Assembly: GCA_038232935.1 (NCBI GenBank)
Contig: JBBSMX010000117.1
Span: 1-13,427, forward strand
Length of the DNA: 13,427 nucleotides
Source: JBBSMX01 sp038232935
GTDB lineage: Bacteria > Bacteroidota > Rhodothermia > Rhodothermales > JANQRZ01
Direction of reading: 5' to 3'
The notes beneath the pieces were generated by a model. That model searched no databases. It was not told the DNA's origin and worked only from the letters and a program-made list of their open reading frames with translations. Within the stretch, counting starts at the first letter, position 1. Each line of letters starts with the position of its first letter. A program made the translations under genes and the position numbers. This document shows, piece by piece, positions 5,865 through 13,427 of the stretch.

Positions 5865-6275
5865 ATGCTGACACCCACGCCTCCCGCCCCACCGACGCGC
5901 CGCCAGCAGGCCGCCTCGTTCTTCGCCCTGTTCACCTCGACAGGGACGTTGCTCTGCTGCGCGCTCCCCTCGGCGCTCGCCGCCTTCGCGGGCGGTGCGG
6001 CTCTGGCCTCATTCGTATCTGCCTTCCCCCTACTCGTCACGCTCTCCCACTACAAAGGGTGGATCTTCCTCGGAGCCGGACTCATGCTCCTCGTGAGCGG
6101 AGCGCTTGTGCTCCGTCCGCAGGGGTCCGTCGCATGCCGGCTCACCGGCGGGCAGGGCTGCGAGGTCGCTGGCCGGTTCTCGAAGGCGACGTTCTGGGCG
6201 GCGACGACCATTTATGTGGCTGGAGCGTTCTTCGCCTATGGCCTCGTCCCGCTCCTCCGACTCCTCGACATTTGA
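5865..6275 (+). CDS. merT: MerT-like mercuric ion transport membrane protein
   Basis: The product is 136 aa with three membrane helices at about 17-45, 65-83 and 108-130. A vicinal cysteine pair lies in helix 1 (Cys31-Cys32 in TLLCCALP), and two more cysteines (91, 99) lie in the loop before helix 3. This is the MerT plan: the helix 1 pair takes Hg(II) from MerP and the loop pair receives it on the cytoplasmic side. The loop pair is 8 residues apart, against 6 in MerT of Tn501 as I remember it. YKGWIFLGAGLM after the first hairpin and the FWAATTIYV start of helix 3 also correspond. Length is slightly above the typical 116 aa. It lies between genes for the HMA protein and MerR, 11 bp from each. 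Confidence 0.8.
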   Translation: MLTPTPPAPPTRRQQAASFFALFTSTGTLLCCALPSALAAFAGGAALASFVSAFPLLVTLSHYKGWIFLGAGLMLLVSGALVLRPQGSVACRLTGGQGCEVAGRFSKATFWAATTIYVAGAFFAYGLVPLLRLLDI

Positions 6276-6286
6276 CCTCCTCTGCC

Positions 6287-6721
6287 ATGACTGACACTTC
6301 TACCATGACGCGGGGCGAGGTGGCTGAGGCCGCCGACGTAACGCCCGAGACCGTCCGCTACTACGAGCAGCGTGGGCTCATCCCGAAGCCGCCGCGCAGT
6401 GACGGCGGCTACCGCCAGTATGGCCCCGACTTCGTCGAGCGGCTCCGGTTCGTCAAGCGCGCCCAGGAGCTCGGCTTCACCCTGAACGAGATCGGCGAGT
6501 TGCTCGACCTCCGCGTGGACCCCGAGACCGACTGCGGCGACGTCCGCGCCCGCGCCAAGTCCAAGCTCGCCGACGTGGAGGCGAAGCTCCGCGACCTCGA
6601 ACGGATCCGCGCGGCACTCGCCGGGCTCACCCGCGCCTGCCACGGTAGCGGCCCCACGAGCGCCTGTCCAATCCTCGACGCGATGCAGGACGAGGGCGCG
6701 TTCGAGGCGGCCACGGACTGA
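6287..6721 (+). CDS. merR: MerR-family regulator with Hg(II)-type cysteine triad
   Basis: The product is 144 aa from the ATG at 6287; an in-frame ATG at 6305 is a possible alternative. The winged-helix DNA-binding part (about 8-75) has VTPETVRYYEQRGLI and DGGYRQY, hallmarks of metal-type MerR proteins. A coiled dimer helix follows (about 84-112). Cys83, Cys118 and Cys127 match MerR Cys82, Cys117 and Cys126 with an offset of one and the identical 9-residue spacing (ACH...ACPIL). A Cys at 83 marks sensors of divalent soft metals; CueR-type Cu(I) sensors have Ser there. ZntR-like sensors carry an adjacent CC that is missing here. I therefore favour Hg(II), with Pb(II) or Cd(II) possible. It is the last gene of the operon, co-directional with it, whereas classical merR is divergent or first. 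Its site is probably in the gap at 3165-3303. Confidence 0.9.
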   Translation: MTDTSTMTRGEVAEAADVTPETVRYYEQRGLIPKPPRSDGGYRQYGPDFVERLRFVKRAQELGFTLNEIGELLDLRVDPETDCGDVRARAKSKLADVEAKLRDLERIRAALAGLTRACHGSGPTSACPILDAMQDEGAFEAATD

Positions 6722-6759
6722 GGATTTATACCGTAGCCCCAACGCCACCCGCCCCCTGG

Positions 6760-7077
6760 GGCCGGCACGACGACCATGTTGAGGAACGTCGAGGTGCGGA
6801 GCCCCCCGAGGATCACGACCGCCATCGGCGTCTGAATCTCCTTGCCCGGCTCGCCGCCGCCGAGGGCGAGCGGGATGAGGGCGAGGCCCGCCGTGAGCGC
6901 CGTCATGAGGATCGGGTTGAGCCGTTCGAGCGAGCCGCGGACGAGGACCTCGCGGAACGACGCGCCCTCGGCGAGGACCTGCTGGTAGTCGCTCACGAGG
7001 AGGATGCCGTTCCGAACGGCGATCCCGAAGAGCGTCACGAACCCGACGAGCGCGGGAAGGAGACGAGGGAGAATCAT
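6760..7077 (-). pseudogene. Relic of an RND heavy-metal efflux pump (CusA/CzcA), C-terminal fragment
   Basis: Read leftward from 7077, 106 codons match the last membrane domain of CusA/CzcA-type pumps: VGFVTLFGIAVRNGILLVS, ERLNPILMTALTAGLAL, GGGEPGKEIQTPMAVVILGG and STFLNMVVVPA. Full-length pumps are about 1,040 aa, so some 900 N-terminal residues are missing. The end is lost too: after VVVPA the usual ALF-LRFG is replaced by an unrelated glycine-rich stretch that runs on antisense to merR. No internal stop or frameshift is present. Its ATG overlaps the TGA of the upstream MFS gene (ATGA, 7074-7077), so it may still be translated. It is only about 40% identical by eye to the equivalent part of the czcA at 11832, so it derives from another pump, not from a duplication. 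It fills the gap between merR and the MFS gene. Confidence 0.85.
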
Positions 7078-8375
7078 TCGGAGGGGGGACGAGGAGGCCT
7101 GTCGGGTCTGGAGGGGGCCGGTGGAGGGGACGTCGCCGGGCTCCGGCGCGGGTTGCCGACCCGGTGGGCAAGGGCGACGGCTCCGAGGAGCCCCAGCGCG
7201 ACGAGGCCGCCGTAGAGGAACGAGCGGTCGGGAACCGCGCTGCCGAGCCACCCCGCGAGCGGGTATGCCCCGGCCCACCACAGGTGGCTCCACGCGAAGT
7301 GCGCGCCGTACACGCGGCCCTGTAGGACATCGGGCGTGCGGTCGGCGATGAGCGTCTGCGTGGGGAGGTTGACCCAGTTCTGTCCGGCCCCGGCGGCGAG
7401 CCAGAGCGCGAGGAGCGGCGAGAGCCCCACGGCGTCGGCCGGGAGGACGGCGAGCGACGTCACGAGCGCGCCGACGAACACGAAGGTGGTGCGCGACACG
7501 CGGTCTTCGAGCGCGCCGACGGCGAGGGCCGCGGCGGTCGCCCCGATGCCGAAGGCGGCCATCACCCACCCGTACTCGACCTCGCCGAGCGCGAGCCCGC
7601 CCCGCACGCGCCCGACGGTGTTGACCAGGATGAGCGCGCCCGCGATAGAGGTGACGAGTTCGAGAAGGAGCGCCGTCCGGAGCGGCCGGTCACGCCACAA
7701 GCGGGCCGTGCCCTCGGTCACGTCGCGCCAGCGTGCGGCGCCCTCGCTGGGTACGCTGGCGCCCGACGCCGATACGTCGCGCGGGGAGGCCCGGAGCGAG
7801 ACCGGGAGCGTGGCGACGAGGAGCGCCGAGAGCGCGAACGTCCCGGCGTCGACCCAGAACACGCTCCGGAAGCCGACGAGCGCCGCGAGGCCGCCCGCCA
7901 CGCCCGGCCCGAGCACGCCGAGGATCTCGTACGTCGCGCCCGAGAGCGCGATGGCCTTGGGGTAGTCCTCGCCGCCAGCCACGAGCGGGACGGTCGCCTG
8001 GTACGTCGGCGTGAAGAACGCCGTGAAGGCGTTGAGCGCGAGGATGAGCGCGTAGACCTGCCAGATGGCCGTCACGAACGGGATGAGCGCGACCACGACG
8101 ACGCGGGCCACATCCGCCGTGACCATGATCACCTTGCGGTCGAGGCGGTCGGCGAGCGCGCCCGCCAGCGGCGAGAGCACCACGAAAGCCGTCACGCGGA
8201 GCGTGAGCGCGGTCCCGAGGATGGCCGCGGACCCGTCGCGACCGGCGAGGTCGAAGGCGAGCAGCGCCAGCCCGACCCAGGTGAGGGCGTCGCCGAAGAG
8301 GCTGATGGTCTGGGCCGCGTAGAGCTGGGCGAACGTCCGGTTGCGGAGGCTCTCGAAGGCCGCGAGGGCTCGCAT
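7074..8375 (-). CDS. MFS metal exporter, NreB-like
   Basis: The product is 433 aa with about 12 membrane helices. The loop 2-3 MFS motif is GALADRLDRK (72-81). The N-terminal half follows the order I know from NreB nickel exporters: RTFAQLYAAQTISLFGDALT, LALLAFDLAG, LGTALTLR, then PFVTAIWQVYALI and FFTPTYQATVP. NreB proteins use the proton gradient to export Ni(II), and nreB stands beside the RND genes of the ncc-nre nickel/cobalt locus, which this arrangement resembles. The C-terminal 30 residues are a disordered Pro/Arg/Ser tail, without the histidine-rich end typical of NreB; the sequence ends at the junction with the RND relic, so the tail may have been altered. The ATG overlaps the stop of the preceding anchor gene by one base (TGATG at 8373-8377). 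Substrate is inference: nickel or another divalent metal. Confidence 0.75.
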   Translation of the reverse strand: MRALAAFESLRNRTFAQLYAAQTISLFGDALTWVGLALLAFDLAGRDGSAAILGTALTLRVTAFVVLSPLAGALADRLDRKVIMVTADVARVVVVALIPFVTAIWQVYALILALNAFTAFFTPTYQATVPLVAGGEDYPKAIALSGATYEILGVLGPGVAGGLAALVGFRSVFWVDAGTFALSALLVATLPVSLRASPRDVSASGASVPSEGAARWRDVTEGTARLWRDRPLRTALLLELVTSIAGALILVNTVGRVRGGLALGEVEYGWVMAAFGIGATAAALAVGALEDRVSRTTFVFVGALVTSLAVLPADAVGLSPLLALWLAAGAGQNWVNLPTQTLIADRTPDVLQGRVYGAHFAWSHLWWAGAYPLAGWLGSAVPDRSFLYGGLVALGLLGAVALAHRVGNPRRSPATSPPPAPSRPDRPPRPPSE

Positions 8376-9034
8376 CAGGGTCCGACGACCTCTCGCACGT
8401 CGCCGCTGGTGCGTAGCGTGACCGTCAGCGTCTCATTCGTCCGGTTGCGCCAGAACCACCCGTGCTTGCCGTCGAAGGCGGCCACGAGCACGCCCTCGTC
8501 CGACGGCACGCCAGTGCCCTTGCTGTACCCGTAGTAGTCGATGGGGTCGATCCCCCGGGCCGGGTCGCCGGGCCCGTCGGCGTGGGTGTCGTAGTTGACC
8601 ACGCCGCGGTCGGTAGCCCAGGCGTAGGTGGCCCGGCCGCCCTCGTCCATCACGAGCTTGACCTCCTTCCCCTCGCCGGGCGCGAGCGTGACACGCGTGA
8701 CCTGCTCCGCTGCGCCGGCAGGGGCGTCGACGGCGGTCGTGTCGCTCGCGGCGGTGTCCGCCGCGACCGTCGGCGCAGCATCGGGAGTGGCCGACTGGCG
8801 GGCGGCGAGGGCGGCGTCTTCGGCCGCGGCCTCCTGCGCCAGCTGGACCTTGATGCGACCCATCTCGGTGAGCCCGAAGACCTCGCCGATCCCGGTCGGG
8901 TCGACGCCGTACTCGCCCGGCAGGATGGCACCGACGAGGATGAGCACGGCGACGCCGAGCGCGATGAGCGTCGAGCGGACAAGGGCGCGGGAGGACGGGA
9001 GTTCGACGCCCGGAGGCGGGGTGACGTTGGACAT
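8375..9034 (-). CDS. Single-pass transmembrane anchor protein of metal-efflux cluster
   Basis: The product is 219 aa. A short cytoplasmic Pro-rich start (1-17) precedes one membrane helix (about 19-38). Then come LPGEYGVDPTGIG (38-50) and GLTEMGRIKVQLA (54-66), an Ala/Thr/Asp-rich linker (67-110), and a beta-rich domain with VTLAPGEGKEVKL, VVNYDTHADG (145-154), YYGYSKG and AFDGKHGWFWRNRT (186-199). I recall proteins with this architecture annotated transmembrane anchor protein, beside CzcA, HupE and P-type ATPase genes in proteobacterial metal-resistance regions. No activity is known to me. The exposed domain holds His151 and His191 but no cysteine. It is 4 bp downstream of the HupE-like gene and overlaps the MFS gene by one base, so the three are probably translated as a unit. 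A role in tethering periplasmic partners of the exporters is inference. Confidence 0.75.
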   Translation of the reverse strand: MSNVTPPPGVELPSSRALVRSTLIALGVAVLILVGAILPGEYGVDPTGIGEVFGLTEMGRIKVQLAQEAAAEDAALAARQSATPDAAPTVAADTAASDTTAVDAPAGAAEQVTRVTLAPGEGKEVKLVMDEGGRATYAWATDRGVVNYDTHADGPGDPARGIDPIDYYGYSKGTGVPSDEGVLVAAFDGKHGWFWRNRTNETLTVTLRTSGDVREVVGP

Positions 9035-9038
9035 GGGA

Positions 9039-9764
9039 TCAGGCGTTGTAAACGAAGTAGCCGACGAGCTGGTAGCCCGTCAGGACGAAGCCGGCGCTCA
9101 TCAGCGCCACGTTGACGGCGATGGCGCGGCGTGAGAAGCTGACCGAACGCCGCCAGAAGCCCATCGCGATGAGGATGGCGCTGAGGGCGAGGACCTGCCC
9201 GAGCTCGACGCCCACGTTGAAGGCGACGAGGTTGGCGAAGAGGCCGTCGGGCGAGACGTCGAACTCGAGGATCTTCGTCGCCAGCCCGAGCCCGTGGAAC
9301 AGGCCGAAGATGAGCGTCGCCGCGCGGGCGTCCGGCTGCCAGCCGAACCACGTCCGAAAGGCGCCGAGGTTGTCGAGGGCCTTGTAGGCGACCGAGAGCC
9401 CGATGATGGCGTCGACAAGGTAGGCGCTCACGCTGAAGCCGGTGAGCACGCCCGCGATGAGCGTGAGCGAGTGCCCGACGGCGAAGAGCGAGACGTAGAG
9501 GGCGACATCCTTCCGGCGGTACAGGAAGAAGATGATCCCGACGAGGAAGAGCAGGTGGTCGTAGCCCGTCACCATGTGCTTGGCCCCGAGGTAGGCGAAC
9601 GGCCCGAGGAGGACACCCGACGTGGCCTGGATGTAGCCCGCGTCGCCTTTAGGGACGCCGTGGGCGAGGGCCTCAGTGGGGGCGAGGAGCACGACCAGCG
9701 CCGCGAGGGCGGGCCAGAGCCAGGGGTGGGCGGAGAGCGACATGAGCCGCTGGCGGACAGTCAT
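9039..9764 (-). CDS. HupE/UreJ-like metal permease (HupE_UreJ_2 type)
   Basis: The product is 241 aa. A signal peptide (about 15-34) ends ALA before His35, so the mature chain would begin with His-Gly. Six hydrophobic segments follow. Family motifs are GAKHMVTGYDHLLFL (60-74), GHSLTL (97-102), FGLFHGLG (153-160) and VELGQ (186-190), supplying histidines and acidic residues inside the membrane. HupE and UreJ bring nickel into cells for hydrogenase and urease; the second subfamily, to which GxxHxxTGxDH points, often stands in metal-resistance clusters away from these enzymes. Here it lies between a P-type ATPase and an anchor protein. Whether it imports or exports is not shown by sequence. It follows a 90-bp gap after the ATPase gene and starts a tightly coupled trio with the anchor and MFS genes. 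Confidence 0.82.
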   Translation of the reverse strand: MTVRQRLMSLSAHPWLWPALAALVVLLAPTEALAHGVPKGDAGYIQATSGVLLGPFAYLGAKHMVTGYDHLLFLVGIIFFLYRRKDVALYVSLFAVGHSLTLIAGVLTGFSVSAYLVDAIIGLSVAYKALDNLGAFRTWFGWQPDARAATLIFGLFHGLGLATKILEFDVSPDGLFANLVAFNVGVELGQVLALSAILIAMGFWRRSVSFSRRAIAVNVALMSAGFVLTGYQLVGYFVYNA

Positions 9765-9854
9765 CGAGATAGAGGTAGAGGTCAGATGGAGGAGGATGCA
9801 CAGAGGGGCGAACGAAGAGCAGGGAGATGGGCCGGGCCGCGCCAGAGCGACGAC
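9765..9854 (-). other. Intergenic gap within the efflux cluster
   Basis: These 90 bp separate the ATPase stop from the HupE-like start. The leftward strand is pyrimidine-rich in front of the HupE ATG (CTCTACCTCTATCTCG), with no Shine-Dalgarno sequence. GGCCCGGCCC on the leftward strand could form only a minor fold. I see no promoter. Confidence 0.4.
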
Positions 9855-11759
<1,905 letters not shown>

Positions 11760-11831
11760 GGAGGAGTCCGCGACTCGGTTTGTTGCCCTCGGGTACGGAG
11801 CGAGGAGCAGGTGGATGAATGCTCGGCCGCG

Positions 11832-13427
11832 TCAGGCGACCGCGAGGGCGGGCTCGTCCGTGGCCGTCGGGTCCGGCGCGAAGGGGTCCGGGTGGGCGCG
11901 GCCGTCGCCGTTGGGGCCGTCATTCGGCAGGTCGCCCTCGCGGTGGGCGAGCCGGTAGAGCACGGGCAGGACGACGAGTGTGAGGAGGGTGGACGACAGG
12001 ATGCCGCCGATGACGACGGTCGCCAGCGGGCGCTGGACCTCGGCCCCGATGCTCGTCGCGAGCGCCATCGGCACGAACCCGAGCGACGCCACGAGCGCCG
12101 TCATCAGGACCGGGCGCAAGCGAGCGATGGCCCCGTCGAACACGGCCTCGTCCAGCGACTCGCCCTGCTGGCGGAGCTGGTTGATGAACGTGATCATGAC
12201 GAGGCCGTTGAGGACGGCCACGCCCGAGAGCGCGATGAAGCCGACGCCGGCCGAGATCGAGAGCGGGATGCCGCGGAGCCACAGCGCCGCGACGCCGCCC
12301 GTCAGCGCGAGCGGGACGCCGGTGAACACGACGAGCGAGTCCTTGACGCTCCCGAACGTGAGGTAGAGGAGCGCGAAGATGAGCAGGAGCGCGAGCGGGA
12401 CCACGAGCCTGAGGCGCTGTGCAGCCGACGTGAGCTGCTCGAACTGGCCGCCCCAGCCGGTCCAGTACCCGGCCGGCACGGCCACCTCGGCGTCGATGCG
12501 GGCCTGGGCCTCTTGGACGAACGAGCCGATGTCGCGCCCGCGGACATTCGAGGTCACGATCACGAGTCGCTTTCCGTCCTCGCGGCTGATCTGGTTGGGA
12601 CCCGGCGCCACCTCGAAGTCAGCCACGGCGCCCAGGCGGACCTCGCCGCCGCCGGGGAGGGCGACCGGCAGCCGTTCGAGCGCGTCCAGATCCTGGCGAA
12701 GCCGCTCGGGCAAGCGGACGACGACCGGCGCGCGGCGGTCGCCCTCGAACACCTGCCCGGCCTGGATGCCGCCGACGGCGATGGTGATGGTCTGCTGGAC
12801 CGTCGCGCCGTCGAGCCCGTAGCGGGCCATCGCGGCGCGGTCCGGCGTGACCGAGAGGAGCGGGAGGCCCGTCGTTTGCTCGACCTTTACGTCGGCCGCG
12901 CCGGGGACCGTCAGGAGCACGGCCTCGACGGCATCGGCCGTCTCGTTCAGAACCTCGCGGTCGTCGCCGTAGACCTTGACGGCCACGTCGGAACGGACGC
13001 CGGCGATGAGCTCGTTGAACCGCATCTGGATGGGCTGGATGAACTCGTAGTTGTTGCCGGGCACGCCGGCGACGAGGGTCTCCATCTGGCGGACGAGCTC
13101 GGCCTTCGGCAGGTCGGGGTCGGGCCACTCGTCGCGCGGCTTCATCATCACGTAGTTGTCGGCCACTGACGGCGGCATGGGGTCGGTGGCGATCTCGGCC
13201 GTGCCCATCTTGGCGAAGACGCGCTCGACCTGGGGCATCGTCCGCAGGCGGGCCTCGAGCTCGGACTGCATCTCGATGGCCTGCGTCAGGCTCGTGCCCG
13301 GGATGCGGAGGGCGTGGAGCGCGATGTCGCCCTCGTCGAGGCTGGGGATGAACTCGCTCCCCATCCGGGTCCCGGCCAACCCCGCCACCGCCACCGCAGC
13401 GACCGCCGCCGTCAGCACGACGGCCCG
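11832..13427 (-). CDS. czcA: CzcA/CusA-family RND heavy-metal efflux pump, N-terminal half outside window
   Basis: The frame is open to the right edge, giving the C-terminal 531 residues; full members have about 1,040. Near the start come GSEFIPSLDEGDIALHALR and DPMPPSVADNYVMMKPRDEWP, periplasmic markers of the heavy-metal (HME) branch. Then follow the second porter domain, the GYWTGWGGQFEQ segment, and five or six membrane helices with GFIALSGVAVLNGLVM and RPVLMTALVASLGFVPMALAT. The pump works as a trimer in the inner membrane, driven by protons, together with a membrane-fusion protein and an outer-membrane channel, neither visible here. The DFGxxxDG helix-4 motif that would tell Zn/Co/Cd pumps from Cu/Ag pumps lies outside the window. 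The end after YRLAHRE is a short acidic tail. The P-type ATPase gene follows 72 bp downstream on the same strand. Confidence 0.93.
   Translation of the reverse strand, partial: RAVVLTAAVAAVAVAGLAGTRMGSEFIPSLDEGDIALHALRIPGTSLTQAIEMQSELEARLRTMPQVERVFAKMGTAEIATDPMPPSVADNYVMMKPRDEWPDPDLPKAELVRQMETLVAGVPGNNYEFIQPIQMRFNELIAGVRSDVAVKVYGDDREVLNETADAVEAVLLTVPGAADVKVEQTTGLPLLSVTPDRAAMARYGLDGATVQQTITIAVGGIQAGQVFEGDRRAPVVVRLPERLRQDLDALERLPVALPGGGEVRLGAVADFEVAPGPNQISREDGKRLVIVTSNVRGRDIGSFVQEAQARIDAEVAVPAGYWTGWGGQFEQLTSAAQRLRLVVPLALLLIFALLYLTFGSVKDSLVVFTGVPLALTGGVAALWLRGIPLSISAGVGFIALSGVAVLNGLVMITFINQLRQQGESLDEAVFDGAIARLRPVLMTALVASLGFVPMALATSIGAEVQRPLATVVIGGILSSTLLTLVVLPVLYRLAHREGDLPNDGPNGDGRAHPDPFAPDPTATDEPALAVA

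Noticed and set aside
4321..5892. A 523-codon leftward open frame
   Set aside because: It is antisense to csp, the barrel gene and the HMA gene, all of which have signal peptides or clear motifs; its translation has no recognisable structure.
6736..6762. Possible terminator after merR from GCCCC (6736-6740) and GGGGC (6758-6762)
   Set aside because: Only five pairs with a long loop and no T-run; too weak to call.
6760..7077. RND relic as a recent duplicate of the czcA at the right edge
   Set aside because: The corresponding membrane segments differ at most positions (for example GGGEPGKEIQTPMA against SIGAEVQRPLA), so they belong to different pump lineages.

Overview
The window is about 13.4 kb of very GC-rich DNA, densely coded and with short intergenic gaps. 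Almost none of the genes has a Shine-Dalgarno sequence, and several protein types (the DUF6503-like pair, a small NxxWE membrane protein) are ones I associate with Bacteroidota-type bacteria. A high-GC member of the Bacteroidota/Rhodothermota group is my best inference; no rRNA or housekeeping marker is present to prove it.

Region 1 (1-3164) concerns nickel-enzyme maturation. A CooC-like nickel-insertion ATPase, truncated by the left edge, runs rightward to 729 and ends at a hairpin shared with a convergent leftward operon. That operon reads: lipoprotein (3164-2331), NiFe-hydrogenase maturation protease (2334-1822, ATGA overlap), membrane-anchored protein (1737-787). The first and last proteins are divergent paralogues of each other, sharing the block MPFKLTDPG, and they flank the protease. 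The hydrogenase genes themselves are not in the window.

Region 2 (3304-6721) is a rightward operon of seven genes for soft-metal handling: a six-cysteine thioredoxin-like protein, a four-helix membrane protein of unknown function, a cytosolic 19-Cys copper-storage-type (Csp) protein, a secreted beta-barrel-like outer-membrane protein, a secreted HMA (MerP-like) protein with an extra C-terminal domain, a MerT-like importer, and last a MerR regulator with the complete Hg(II) cysteine triad. No mercuric reductase (merA) or organomercury lyase is present, so the set looks like import plus thiol sequestration. This is the most unusual system in the window.

Region 3 (6760-13427) is a leftward metal-efflux cluster. 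In transcription order it has a CzcA/CusA RND pump (truncated by the right edge), a P1B-type ATPase whose membrane metal-site motif is SPA instead of CPC, a HupE/UreJ-like permease, a single-pass anchor protein, and an NreB-like MFS exporter. The last three are joined by overlaps or a 4-bp gap. A 106-codon relic of a different RND pump lies between this cluster and merR, and marks a recombination scar. Thiol redox, storage, uptake and regulation (region 2) next to export (region 3) make the right three quarters of the window a composite metal-resistance island.
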